A stretch of DNA of 64,000 nt from Xiphias gladius (GCF_016859285.1 NC_053417.1:11406878-11470877), one strand, 5' to 3'. Shown: positions 13,400 to 26,745, counted from the first letter of the stretch. Notes: generated from the letters alone by a model not told the origin. A program made the numbers and translations.

Positions 13400-16200
13400 A
13401 CCTTTCCTCCCTATTTTGTCCAGACGTTTTGGGCCAAGCTGGTCTCTCACCCTCCCTGTCTCCCCAGTACTCTTGCTCTGGGCGCATCTAATTGAAGCGA
13501 TCTTGGGGCTGAGAGAGTTCCGTTTCTTCTCTAATCCCTCCACTGGGGGAGGCTCACATGGTCTCAATTACCCCCACCCCACCCCAGAACACTGGGTCCC
13601 CTCACTCTGCTCACTCTATCCGTCTCACCGGGCTGCTCCTCTGCCAATGCACCGGCCTGGGCCCTTTTTCAGCAGTTTATGTTATTAAGCACACACTGCC
13701 GAGTTCCTGTCCTTCACAGGGGCCTGAAGATGTTATCTCCCCTGCCGCCGTATACAGTTACCTCCAAAATATTCCATAAATTAGATTGGGATTGGCAATT
13801 CAGAATACAGAGGTGGAGGCTGAGGTGGTCAGGGATTGGTTGGGGATGGGAGGGTGTGGGGGCGGTGGTGGGGGTGAGGATCAGCGAAGCTCAGAGTAAG
13901 TAATAGCATGGGACAATCTCTTTGTATTTACATTGGATGGAGAACCAATTGGAGGTATGTCACTGGCAAAGTGAAGGTGAACAGAGGAGAAGTGGAAGGC
14001 GCTTAAGGGCTTTGGGATAAGGAGGAGAGGAGACCCAAATCCAGTTCCTATTTGGATAGAGATTCTTTTGGAGGTGGAGTTGAATATCTAGTCTGAAAAG
14101 AGTTAGACTGGGCATTTATTGGGCTTGGGGGGGTTGTGTGCGGTGATACGCAAGAATCCCCCTCCTGTAATTAAACAAGGCTGTATTTGGAGAAGTGACT
14201 TTTCAAGCCCTGAACAGCTCTGTCAATCCCCAGAGCATGGAGAAAGGTCCTGAGCAGGGACATCCGTGGCCAATTAGATTAGGAGGAACCTGTGAGGTCT
14301 CCAAACAATGGGCTCTCAGAGGATCTGCAATAACACAAACATGGCCCCTGACACACAGCTCCAGCACTTCAAAAGAAACCATTAAGGGTTTTAGATGAAG
14401 CAGGTATAGACACATATTAACAATTACAAATTAATTACACTGACCCACTAATTGCAAATGTTCATGGGCATTTTGACACCAGACATAATTTGTAGTCTAT
14501 TAAAGCTTATTACACAGGCAAAGCACTGAATTCCTGATTATTGATTGGGTTACAACCATCAAAATGCATACATAGCAGGCTTCAATTACTATCTAACCTC
14601 ATAGCCTTCATCTCACACAAACGAATAATTTGCATGGCACCCCAAACCACAACTTAAAAAAAAAAAAACATCATCATGTAGTTACTTCTATTGATTATAG
14701 CCAAGCAGTTACCTAATGTGAGCTGAGGAGAAACAAAATAGGTTTGCGATATAGAGGAAGAGAAGCACAGTTCGAGACAGAGCAATAAAAATGAGACACT
14801 TTTTGGTCCTCATTCAGGTATAAGTGGGCATGCATTCAGCTAAGCTAAGAAAAGCAGATATGAGCCAGCATTAGAAGAAAGAGGTAAATGGGGGCACTGG
14901 GTCTGGGTCAAGGGTTCAGCCTTAACCTTGGGGAATGACTGATCCAAATTCTGTTACCGGCTTGACTCCATGCATGGCTAATGTGGCACACTGTCCCTTT
15001 AATTAGGGCTGACCTCCTAGGGAGCCAGTGATAGTCTAAAGCATTTCAAGATAGAGCGCCTGATGATCGGAGAAGGGTGGGGAATCAGTTAAAAAAATTA
15101 ACTCCTACCAACTTGCTAATTACCAGAGTGCACATTCGGTAAGAGCTCTGTGCAGAAATAATAACATTTTAATGGACAGAGAAGACCGAAAAGAGAACAC
15201 TGAAGAACACAGCTCCAGCCTGCACATAAGTTTTACAAAAGAAAAACACAACAATTGACAAGTTTTCCAATAATTTAGACATCTGCCATTAAGCAAACAC
15301 AGTAGCTCTGGTAACAGTCAAACACTGAGGCTATTGAAGGAATAAAATATAAGCCTAAACATGCAAAGAAGCTGTAGTAAAATGTTTGGGAGGATTTTTT
15401 ATTTATGTTTTTATTTTTCAAACTGCTTTTATTTTGCCCCCCCCTTGCTTGAAAGTACTATCAACAACTTAACTTTAGTTGACAGAGAAATTATCAGAAA
15501 TTACGTAATGCTTTCTTAATTCTCTATCTGCTGACTTGATCTTGTTCCAGCCAATTGGGATTTACATCCCCAATATTCTATTGGCCATTGAGCTCACCTC
15601 TTCAATTTATGATAAGCATTTTTGCCCACAGATTCTCATAAAATATTGCTAATATAATGGTTATTCCATGCCTGATCGGCAATTATGTTTGACACATTTT
15701 ATAAGTGTCTGTAAGCCATGGGCTATTTGGCAAGGAGACACATTTTAACATTCACACGTGCAATGTTATACTGGTAGATAATCTAACTATGTTAAGTGCA
15801 CCTTTCATTAAACATCTGTTGAAGAAATTTTTAAAAATTATTCAGGAGCAAATGACATGTTCTGTTGTATTTAAAATGCGTCAGACCAAACTTGTTCCTT
15901 TGTTCTCTACCCTCACACACCCATCTCCTGCAGCATTTTTGTCAGGGACAATCTGTTCTTGATTTGAGTTTCCTGATACATATAAAATGCACATTGTTGA
16001 ACGAGAGTTGTTGCATTGGAGTCAAAAAGGAGCCCCTGAGCCCCTGATGATAGGGCACCAACTCCTGATGTGGAGCTGCGGAGGCTGCCTGTGTTTGTCT
16101 GTCCTCCACTCTGGAACATGTGGTTTTAGTTACAGAATGTTTTACTGCTCAACAATGTTTCTGCCTTAGAGCTCAGCACACTGCATAAAGACTACTTTGT
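13400..16200. promoter_or_regulatory. Cluster of candidate non-coding elements
   Basis: Several unique blocks are rich in homeodomain cores (TAATTA, CTAATTGC, ATTTGCAT), bicoid-like GGATTA/TAATCC cores and CCAAT boxes. The clearest are 13690-13800, 14400-14640, 14940-15190 and 15500-15730. None has an open frame with coding character. Dense AT-hook and homeobox sites in a gene desert are typical of developmental enhancers, but this is inference from motifs. Confidence 0.3.
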
Positions 16201-16235
16201 CCCCTGATGCCCACACGGGAAGAGTCTGCCTCAAT

Positions 16236-16240
16236 ACGCG

Positions 16241-16312
<72 letters not shown>
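16236..16312. repeat. (CG)n-(CA)n alternating purine-pyrimidine tract
   Basis: About six CG steps run directly into about 32 CA steps, giving some 77 bases of uninterrupted alternating purine-pyrimidine sequence. Such tracts readily form left-handed Z-DNA under supercoiling. Confidence 0.95.
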
Positions 16313-16314
<2 letters not shown>

Positions 16315-18870
16315 GTGATGATGACATCAGCAAGGCCACTACGCCCGTGTCGATAAAGGTACTATTTCACTCCTAGATGGTAACACTTTAATAGCGTATT
16401 GCCCCCGTACCTCTTCTTAAACAGCAAAGGTAAAAGTCAAAGCTAATATTTTCAATACTGTCCATTTCCACTGTGCTGATATTAAAGTTTGATTTTCTGC
16501 TTGCCTGCTGTCTCCTATCCACTGCAGTACCAGTGCCTGCTAAAATAGCACATGGCACTACCAAATCCCAGGCCTCTGTCAGACGGATAACTGGATAAAA
16601 GTAATAACCGACAGGCCACCATGCCATGTGCATGAGCTGAAACCAATAAAGATCAGACATACTGAGCAGTGCATTTAATAAACTTAACAATGAAACAAGA
16701 ACTTAAAAAAAGGGGAATTACATTTGTGCATATGATAGTATATAAAACTTCAATATGAAACTGTAAATTACTGAATTGTAATAATGGGATCTCATCAGCC
16801 AATAATCATGCTTGGAACGATGTACAAAGTCAGGGGGTGACAAGTGAACACATTTAATGTCACTAACGCGATGTCACACATTAAGCTCTTTTCATTCACA
16901 GAGGTCTTTTACACCAAGAAAATGTGACTCTGATCTCATGGCCCTATCTGAAGGAGGCGATTAGCTTACCCTGGAGTGCAAAGTGAGAGGCTATGGGTGA
17001 GTTGGATGATGTCTGCCATGAAGTCACTGTGGTTGTCACTTGGCATACTTGAATCATGTTCTTGAGAACCAAAGTGGCGCTAAACACTGGTCATATGCAT
17101 TGACAGAGTTGTTGCAGAGGGGGCCACTTAACAGCTTCTGCACTGTGCTACAGTATGTTTAAACTCCATTTCCCAGGAGCAAACCCACCGAGGCCGACAA
17201 GCCCTGACTAATACTGGTGTGGCACAGAGTAGCACATGCATATAAGGTTGGTTTCAGCTGTGCTTGAACTCGAAAAAGGTCCATGCATAGGCCAAACGTC
17301 TACCCTCACAGTCCATCACAGCATCCATCTCACACCCAAAACATTTTGTCCACACCCTGAGGTCAACAACATGTGGCATTCGGAAGCCTTCTAACCCTGG
17401 ATACGTTAACAGATGGGTGAGGGTCAGAGCTGAGTCAGAGAGACCCATCCAGAAATTCTACAGAGTGCCAAAAACATCTCATCGCAGCACAAGAGAGGCT
17501 GAAAGGTTACATTTGTTCAACATTATTGCTTGTTGGGTTCAGCGCGTGCACCAGAAACCTCACACCTGCTGGTGTCCAAGGCTCAGCCAGCTATTGCTAC
17601 GACACAGGCTGCTCATATCAAAGACAATCTGCTCAATGGCAATGCAGATTTTTTTCTATTTACTGACAAATCCATTTTCATGTTCGCACTGATAGCGTCA
17701 CACATTCTGTACTGCATCTGTTTGAGGTAAACCAGACACTAATGTCATGAAAAATTAGGTTTGTGTAGTTGTGTTGAACTTAGCTTTCACAACTAACTGA
17801 AATTAGCTTAAAAGAAGGAACTTCATTTACATCACCGAAAACAATTAGGGGCATCTTCCAGTTATAAACCTAAACTGAGCCAGTTTGGTTATAAAATTAA
17901 ATTTCATTCAGTAGCAACCTCCTGCCAAGCAAACAGCCTACTGTATCAGATGTTTTTGTGCGCATGTGTGTGTTGGTACAAGGATTTGTATTACATACAG
18001 TTTGTGACATCGTCAAATAATCCTTATTACCTTGATGCCTGAATGGAATGGGCAGGCAATAATAATTCCTATTATAAAAGTGTTCATCTCAACACATGTA
18101 TTATCATTTTTAGTAATATGCAATGTTTTACAATATACATTATAACTGTGTTGTGTTCTGCTGTCAATATCTGCTTAGTCTATAACCCAGTTCAAATTTC
18201 TTAAGTCCCTCTTATTCCGATAATACAGTGGGGAAAGCATCCTTCTTACTGTGTGAAAGGGCTACAAAACAGTAATCTGTCGCCATCTTGTGGCGAAAGA
18301 AAACAATTTTCATACACACTGGAAAAGCTACCACTGAACCCCTGCCATTTTTCAGCAAAAGGAATCGTCAGGTGCCAAGAAGTCATTTTTGATGTTCATT
18401 ATTTTAAGGAAAGAGACATATAACCATTTTCTGAGGAATATCCTATGTAGAATAAATTAAATACAATGTATCCTGTGCTTAATGTCATCAACAAACCAAT
18501 CACAGTTTTATCTGTCTATTAAAACCCCTCTGACATCTGCCCAGCATAGAGAGGAGTTCCTTCCTGAATTTCCGCTTGGTGCAACGTAGAAATGCATAAA
18601 ACCAGCTGACAACCTTTTTTCTGTAGCTCATATAATCTGTCACAGTTTTATGATAATATAATATATATGAAAATATAATTTTGGTACGTACCAGTACAAA
18701 ACAGGCAAGAAAATACAGTAATCAAATAACCATTACAAATGACACAAAAAAAATGTGTCATATTGGGTTGGATGCTGTTTGTTATGTTAACTTCCTTTAC
18801 ACTATAGCCCTATTAGTTACATTTATCTTATGACCATTGCTTAACTTGCTCAGTGTACTGTGTCTATGTT
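16313..18870. other. Gene-free stretch
   Basis: Unique sequence with no supported exon. The frames at 16388-16690, 17254-17448 and 17417-17692 have no domain and no splice context. An AT-rich patch lies near 18650-18670. Confidence 0.5.
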
Positions 18871-18875
18871 GGGCA

Positions 18876-19256
18876 CAGACGGGTGACAAATTAAAGGAAA
18901 AACGAACATAAAGTTTCCTGGTAAAGTGTTTGACCACCACGTGGTCAGAACAGCTTCTGCGCACCTTGGCATTGACTCTGCAAGTCTCTGGACTCTACTA
19001 GAGGGATGAACAGCATTATTCCCTTGTTTGGTGTTTTGAGGATGGTGGTAGAGAGAACTAAGTCAGTCTAAAATCTCCAATAGGTGTTCAACTGGGTTGA
19101 AATCGGGTGACTTTGAAGGCCATAGCATATGATTCATATCATTTTCATACTCATCAAACCATTCAGTGACCCCTTGTGCCCTATGGATGGGGTCTCTGTC
19201 ATCCTGTTTCTCTGCTCATTTTTCAGTTTTTTTCCCTTTAATTTGTCACCCGTGTT
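18876..19256 (-). mobile_element. Deleted Tc1-like transposon, copy 1
   Basis: The ends are inverted repeats. The left end reads CAGACGGGTGACAAATTAAA and continues with GGAAAAAC; the right end carries its complement ending in TCACCCGTG. The minus strand near 19060-19140 encodes a remnant of a Tc1/mariner transposase catalytic C-terminus (WPSKSPDFNPVEHL), the NPxE part of the DDE domain. At about 380 bp it is an internally deleted, non-autonomous derivative. The left flank is CA rather than the usual TA, so the target site has mutated. Confidence 0.75.
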
Positions 19257-19766
19257 CTTATGATTTCATAGTTTCACTCAACAGACCATTTTGTTTACCC
19301 CTCTAAATACCAGTCTTATGTCTTAACAACAATGGAGGCTCATTGCTGGCAAGTGGTTTAACAATAGGAGTGACATATTTCTTGTACTGTTGATCTTGCC
19401 CAAAAAGCATAAAGTCACTCGATAAATCACAATATCTATTCTGCTACAATAGAGTCTGTGAGCAGAGTAAGTGTTAACAACCAAAGTGAAAGCTTGTCAT
19501 CTCAAGTAATACAATGGAAGTCATCTGAAAAAAAAAACAGGAATGCTCTTGGAAGAAAAATGAAAGAGAAGTTGCTTATTTAACATTGATGACTTGTTTT
19601 CCTGTGTTTCTAATGATAATTAACATGCAAATGAGCCCTGGGAGCAAAACACAGGCACAGTCGTTCTTGTTAATAATTACTTTGGAACATCATGGTTATA
19701 AATGAGATCTTTCCAGGTAAAAGAAAGGACAGTAATTGGGGTTGTGCCTAAAGAACCTGTAATATA

Positions 19767-20102
19767 CAGACAGGTGACAAATTAAAGGAAAAACCTTTAA
19801 CTTTTACCTTTATGAGACGTCACTTAATGGTTTAATGAGTATGAAAATGATGTGAATCATATGCTATGGCCTTCACAGTCACCAAATCTCAACCCAACAG
19901 AACACCTATGGGAGATTTTCTGCTTAGGTGTCAGAGAGCGCTCTCCCCCACAATCATCAAAACAGAGAATATGGGAATAATGGTGTTCTTCCCACCAGTA
20001 GAGTCAAGAGACTCTTGAAGCTGTTCTGGTGGCACATGATGGCCAAACACCTCACTAAGACCCTTTATGTTGGTTTTTTTCCTTTGATCTGCCACCCGTC
20101 TG
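19767..20102 (+). mobile_element. Deleted Tc1-like transposon, copy 2
   Basis: The same family as the element at 18876-19256, in the opposite orientation. The left end CAGACAGGTGACAAATTAAA and the right end ATCTGCCACCCGTCTG are inverted repeats, each bounded by TA as expected for Tc1/mariner insertion. The plus strand near 19853-19925 keeps the transposase fragment [17 protein letters not shown]. It is 336 bp and cannot encode a transposase. Frames called across it are shadows. Confidence 0.8.
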
Positions 20103-22110
20103 TATACAAATCGTATTGGAAAGTGGGTATAATAATGGTTTCTGTTCATTTTTATGTATGTTTGTTCCAAGGGGAGGGTGGGCCATAGTGGGTAGAGAAA
20201 ATAATCATAATTAAAAATATTGTTTTGGTTTGGAGTACCCATCCCATCCTGCATCTTAAAAAGCCATGTCCTCCTGAACTTCATAGTAAACAGTATTCAC
20301 TGTCTGCTCTTCTATTTTGCAAACAAGAAACTGCTAAAAGGTCCAGCTCAGGACAGTACCGCAAGCCTATTTATTTGTTTATATCAAAGATAAAGGATAG
20401 ATAATGGAACACACATAGCAGGGCATGTTAATTTTACCTTTCGCTAAAATAGTGTAAGCCACATCAAATGTTCTACATCTGTATACAGTAAATGTACAAA
20501 ATATATATAATATTCTGGTTGGTTTTTTGGGGGGTTTTTTTTAAGTGTTTTAAATTTACTTACAGTATTTATTCATCTGTTCTTGTACTAAGCTAGCGTG
20601 ACATGTGAATTACCCTTTGTGAGATCAATAAAGTTTATCTTATTTAATGATAATGTCCTATTCAAAACATGTGGATACTACTTAGATATGGGAAATTATA
20701 CTGGAACGAAAAAAACAGAACATTGTTGCACTTAAGATTTGTTTAGAATGGACTGTCCTAGTTAACTATCGAATACAACCTCCATGTACCTGAATAATTG
20801 CTGACTTTCCTCTTTAAAAATGAAATAATCAGTGAAAGAATGAAGATTAACCGCTGAAGCACCTAAAAGTTAAAATAAAAAGTACAAATTTAATCATATC
20901 AATCTGAGGTGGTTTATATAGAATTGATGAGTATGATGGTGCTATCAAAAAAGTGTAGTGCCAACATATTTTCTGCTAAAATTGCATAATATAAACTTTA
21001 AAACCCACTTTTAACATGGAATCGAAAGCCCTCGATGAAAAAATTTCCTTACGGAGAGCCCTGGGATTTCATACTTACGTATGGATCTTTTGTAAGTATG
21101 AAATTAAATTCTTAAAATCTTTTGCTCATTAGTAATTGGTCTCGATAAAATAAAAAAAATTTTTTTAAAAAGGAAGTAAAAGTAAATCTTATGAATTAGC
21201 CCTTGAAGATAATATTAAGATCAACAAATATTGCTCTGATACTGTGAACCGAAGTAATAGACTGACAGCAACTGGTTCAACACCTTAAAAACACACTTGT
21301 TATAGAAGTTCTTTTTTTAAAGACAGAAATGCAGACTGTACTAGTTTTCCTATTTGCTATAATCTCCCAGCAAGTTTTACTCAAGTGAGGAGACTGTTCA
21401 TGTAAAAAAACCCTGAATCAAGGTCTAGAGCTTTAACAGCCTCTTCTCTGACGTCATTACATAATTTAATTCAACAGGCGCTCTGGATGCACAAACCATC
21501 ACAGCAAGAAAATGCCATTGCATTAAGCTGTTTAGTAGGACAATTAGAAGGCATGGATCCCTAGTGCTCATTTGTAACAGGTCAATGTGTCCCACCCCCA
21601 AAAATGCCACAAATAATATTTCATTGACATCCCCAGATTTTTTTTTTATTCATTCATGTATTTATTTTGCTTAACTCGTACAATACAACCCTCTATTAAT
21701 TCTGTCTGTTATTACTGGGGTGACATCATGCGCACAAACTGTGCCTATATAGCCTGCAGCTGCTCCTCATCACAATTTAGGTATAGATACAGTGCAGACA
21801 TTTCATAGGCTATGAACTATAATGTTATATTCATAATTTACTTACAAAAAGATGTTTTGGGACCTTGGGATCTTGGCTGAGTGCAGCAGTGGGAGCACGC
21901 TGGCTGTGCAATCCAGAGGAAATGGTGCAAAGTCATATTTAATCCGACCTGTTGCAAAGAAGTGAAAAAAGGAAATCCACCTCTAATGTTAGCTTGCACA
22001 CTGTCATGCACACTGTGCCTCCAATAACTTTAACCTATCTACCTGTAGGTCTGTTAAACTGGATTGAACAACTAGAAAAGTTGTATTTTTAGGCATCTAA
22101 CTTACATATT
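20103..22110. other. Gene-free stretch with a LINE-like tail
   Basis: No supported exon. Near 20600-20650 the phrase ATTACCCTTTGTGAGATCAA followed by TAAAGTTTATCTTA resembles the 3' tail of common teleost non-LTR elements (from memory). A perfect hairpin lies at 21066-21104. The remainder is AT-rich unique DNA. Confidence 0.4.
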
Positions 22111-22455
22111 GGGGCTGCAACTAACTGTTATTTTTATTTTTATTTTTTACTCATGCTTATTATTTTGTTGATTAGTCGTTTAGTCCACTAAATAGTTAAA
22201 AATGCCCGTTATAATTTCGCACTGCCAAAGAGGTAGTCTTGAAATGTCTTGTCTGACCAGAGGTCCAAAACCCTATAATATTCCATTTACTGTCATGTAC
22301 CACAAAGAATACCATCAAATCATTTCATTTGAAAGGGTGGAACCAGCAAATGTTTTGCTCTTAAAAAAAAACAAACAAAACGTAAAAGATCATTCTTCAA
22401 AATAGTTGCAGATTAATTTTCTGTGAATGACTAACTGATTAATCGGCTAACTGCT
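22111..22455 (+). mobile_element. Probable hAT-type MITE (degraded)
   Basis: The left end GGGCTGCAACTAACTGTTAT matches the terminal repeat of a MITE family common in teleosts. The right part holds GCAGATTAATTTTCTGTG and GATTAATCGGCTAAC, the GATTAATCG phrases expected near the other end. The right terminus is too diverged to fix and no target duplication was found. The family is recalled from other fish genomes. Confidence 0.5.
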
Positions 22456-25100
22456 GATGATGATTTCAACCACAAGCAAGTCTTGCTTAACACATAGGAA
22501 AAATCTGTACAAAAGCAGGTAAAAAAGGAAATTGCTACAAAATTAGTGTTTTTGAGAGATACCACTTAAGTGGTGGCTTGTGTACTTCTGCCTACTTGAT
22601 CAGTCTATGGACCCAGTTGGCATGTTAGAATATTGGACAACTGAAAAAATAAAAGCATCATAAGTTCCACATATTTAGCTGATGCAACTGTGTTAAATCT
22701 CATGAAAGCCAATGTCCGTGTAGCTAATGCTAAACAGACAGCTGAAGTCACAGCCCTCCTAAGCTAGCTTCTGTTGCTTTAGCCTAACAATTTACTTTTG
22801 ACAGTTTCTGAAAAACCTAGACATGCAACTGCGGTTTTCTGTCCATATCCTAAGCTATACTGGTATCTATACTATCGAGTGAAATTTAAGCACATTGCAA
22901 TTTCACCAAAGATCAGATCATGGATAATGTTTGCATTAAAAGTGCCAACATGTAAGCTTCTCCTAGTTACTGTTCAAACGAAGCCTGTATTACAAACATT
23001 TGGTGATAATGAAGTTGCTTAAAGGACGAACACTGAATTAAATAACCTACCGGGGGGGGGGGGGGGTAAAGTTCTCAGCGATAGTTTCAGATATTTCCAC
23101 GAAGACAGGTGCGTAGAAAGTAACAAAAAAAAAAAAAATCCAAGATGGCGGATCATTTCTTCCTCGCTAACAGGCCGACTAAGGTGCATTACTGGAGAAG
23201 CGAAAGGCTATGCAGCAATTTTTCCATAGTGGACTAGGCCGAAATTGCAAGTCGTTTTATTCTACAAAAACTTTTTCCCATACACGATGTGCAGAAGAAA
23301 CAGGAAAAAGAAAAAAAAAAGAAAAAGAAAAAAAACTTTAATGAGCGCCACACAAATTCAGAAACTACTTTGTATTAATACATATTGAGTGATAATACAA
23401 CTTTTTTCCTGTAAAATGAAGGGGAAAAAAACTGATTACTCTACATAGATTTATTTTTGTGAGCAGATATGTATTATGAACATTCTGTTTCTAAAGTCCA
23501 AGTGTGGTAAAGTAAAGAAAAAAAAAAAATCTCTTAAAATATTTATGGAATGTTAAATGGATACATCTGCACAAAAATGAAAAATGTCGCAGAAACACCT
23601 TAAAACGACCTGATTTAAATTAAGACTGTTGTTTTCATGCATTATTCTTTGGTAAATTCATAGGATTATCCAATCCATCCACAAAAACCTCCCATCAAGG
23701 AGTTGACAAGCAAGTTTCAAAATATAACTTTCAAGTCTCAAGCAGATACAAGTCAAATCATTGCTCAGGTCAAGCAAGTCACAAGTCATGTCACCATGAA
23801 AGAAAGGCTTAAAAACAAGAGAGAAATGGCAAGCCATGCCATGCTAGTTACTTAGTTTGTCTCTACAACTAGGGATGGGTGTGGTTAGGATTTCAGCAAT
23901 ACCAATACCACTGTTGATACTGCTTATCAGTACCACTACCCTTTTGAGTATAAAATACATGTTTAAAAAAAGATCAGTAATACTTTTATATTGATTCGGG
24001 CAAAACATATACTTAGCAAGATAGTTTTTGATAAATTGAAATAGGTTGTTTTGTAAGATAAAACATGATGATCGGACCAACTAGTATAGATACTGTAAAT
24101 GTCTGGCAGCTGTTTATACATGAGAAATTTCTGTTTCTGTTGGTCTTCAGTACCTTAGTGGGAATAATCACTGACTGTCCACCAATCACTAGTTACTGCT
24201 CAGTTTGTGAGCTGCAGGTATGTTTTGTTTTGTTTTTGTTCAACCTCCCTCCCAATAATGTAGACTGCTCTGGCTACATTAGGTCGAACTACTGGCATTT
24301 TAAAATCACATGTTACATTAAAGCAGACATATGATGGCATATAATATTGGTATGCTAGTTCATTTATAAGCATTGTTATTTCCCTTTAATTAGGCCTTCC
24401 ATTGACAGTTTTCAACATACAGGATAGTGAGTGATGTTAAAATACAGAGTTTGAATTCTAACACAATCACAGTTAATTCTTAAAGCAGTGGCTGAACATT
24501 TTACATAAGAAAAATGTTGTCAAGATGAATATAAGGACTTGAGAGGACAGCTGACTCCTGTAGGTATCTGTAGACCAGGAAGCTGACCTCATCACTTTAC
24601 TCCTGTTAGACCACGAGGTCAGAATGCACACACCTTGCCTAAAAAACAGAGAGAGAGAGATTCATCAGTGAAGGGAAATACTCACCGTTAAAAGTGCTGC
24701 ACAATGAAGATGACACGTAGACACAATAAATGTGACCACAGTACAATAAAGACAAGAATCTTTGTGAACATCAGAGCTTTAGCAGTTTTCATCATCCCAA
24801 AATGTAGACTTTTTCAAACAGCTGCTGTAGTTTAAGATTGACTAAATAGGTTAGGTTGGATCACAAACACACTGCTAATCTTGACTTTTTCCTGCCATTG
24901 TCTTACATATCTTAAATCTTCTGCTTTTCCGTTTGTATCTGAAAGTGGAAGATTTGCAGTTATTCCTGAAGCTTCTTTCCTTTCACGGCATTTGCTCAAA
25001 GCCAGGGACAATAGCTGTTCCATGACTGTATGACTTATTAGCTTTGGCGATTTGAAACACCGTAAATGACACACACAGTGTCAGGTCTTTGCTGTTGCTT
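22456..25100. other. Gene-free stretch with homopolymers
   Basis: Contains a palindrome at 22561-22574, a 15-base G run at 23052-23066, a poly(A) run near 23127-23138, purine runs near 23300-23335, and a 57-bp segment (23199-23255) that recurs at 29201-29257. Around 23870-23950, phrases such as ATACCAATACCACTG suggest another degraded interspersed repeat. No supported exon. Confidence 0.45.
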
Positions 25101-25129
25101 GTCATCTTGATTAGTTTTGTCTCCCTGAT

Positions 25130-25259
25130 TGCTCTGCAGCGAATCAGCATGTCACTACCCAGAGTTTAAAACCCGCTGGCTGAGCAGCCGCCGCAGTACG
25201 GCAGCAGAAGAGGAAGAAGTCAAAAGACAGAAGGAAAAAAGAATTAAAAAGAGGATGTG
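25130..25259 (+). promoter_or_regulatory. Possible promoter and non-coding first exon
   Basis: A TTTAAAA motif at about 25166 precedes a GC-rich, purine-rich stretch (CCGCCGCAGTACGGCAGCAG and on). That ends in AGAGGAT followed by GTGAGTG, a strong splice donor at about 25258. This is the layout of a leader exon and could serve the coiled-coil gene that begins translation at 27245. No transcript evidence is available, so this is inference. Confidence 0.3.
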
Positions 25260-26400
25260 AGTGTTGTTGTGCGGCTGGGATGTTGTTAGTTGTTAATTCC
25301 TGATTCTCCATTCAGGCAATACCTAACATGCTTTATTATGAAAATGAAAAATTAATCATCAATCCCCCCAACAATCCACAGCATTCACAGAGGAGGTTTA
25401 AGTGCACTGTCTTTTAGAGTTTAAGAGATATACTTACAGTAGTAGTAGTATTTAAGATTTTTTTCTTCTTCTTTTTTAAATAATATGAATATTTCCTTCT
25501 CCTTCCTCTGTCTTCTTGTCTCTTTCTGACCTCTTTTTATCTTTATTTAAAGTATTTATAATATATATAATGGACATGGAATAATATAAACATGGAATAA
25601 TTTTATATTACTTTATTTTCTAACATTGACATACCCTGACAACCCCTGTTTAATAAGTTATAGTACATGTAATGATATATATTATATATTATTTTATTTT
25701 ATTTTTGTTTACAGAAGACAGAAATGGGAATGGAATTTTATTCATTATGATCCTTTGTTATCATCCATCCATATCCAGTCTTGTGTTATATAATTTTAAT
25801 TTTTTATTTTTATATCTTTTTATTTATTTGTAATACTATTAAGGTAACAAGTAAGTATTTAGTTGTGGCCTAAATTGTGCATCAGATGAAAAACATGCAC
25901 TCAGTTAGCAGTTTATTAGCCAAACTAATGCAATCTAATACAATGTTATAACCTTCATGGAGTTTACAGAGTTTTGTTTTGTTGATACAGTTTTGGAACT
26001 GCGTTAATTCAATTGAATGGACATTTTTGTGGTTATAGTTTGTGGTGATGTTGAACTGTAATGTGTTATACTGAGAGTTTGTAATATCAAGTCACTCTCA
26101 TGGAAATAAATGGGGCGCAGAGAGGAACGGTATGAGCATCAATTCAAGTTTATCAAACATAAAACATAAAACATATTGCACAACTGTACACCATGTTTTA
26201 CTCACCAAACATTTCCTTAAATCAAATGTTTGGTTTTTGGCTTTCCTGCTAGCCACAGTAGTGCTTTCAGGTAATAGCAAGATGGATCGTTATTTTGTGG
26301 AGAGGCCTTAAAAACAAAACAGCCGTAGATATATGGTAAATCTGTAGTTTAGTGTGTTAGCATTCCAACATTTTACAGACTCTGTGTTAGTTTTGCAGGT
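25260..26400. other. AT-rich gene-free stretch
   Basis: Very AT-rich, with TATATAT clusters near 25555-25700 and no coding signal. If the leader exon at 25130-25259 is real, this is part of its intron. Confidence 0.45.
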
Positions 26401-26409
26401 ATTTCATCT

Positions 26410-26745
26410 TAAACCAAATCACTGGACAAATGGAAAATTCTACCTGATGATGGCGCCACAGGAGCATTCGGGGATTTTCATAACAATTCGTTTACTAGCT
26501 ATCAAGACATCTAGATCAATGTCAATGTGTTGGTGGCACTAGATGGAAAGTCAGGAGATCACCAAAGTCATTAGGATACATCATCTTGAATGTCTGTACA
26601 AAATGTAATGGCAACTTATGGAATTTTTGTCCAACTATTTCACTCTGAACCAAAACGGTGGACTGATTAACCAATTTACGGACCATCCAACCAACGATAC
26701 AATTTCGACATAAGGGCAATGCCACTAGCATGGCTAAAAACCGCA
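26410..26745. repeat. Dispersed teleost repeat copy
   Basis: The segment contains AGTCAGGAGATCACCAAAGT, then CATTAGGATACATCAT, TGTCTGTACAAAATGTAATG and, near the end, CTAGCATGGCTAAAA. I recognise these in this order as a high-copy interspersed repeat of perciform fishes. I cannot assign it a class. The frames across it are not genes. Confidence 0.5.
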
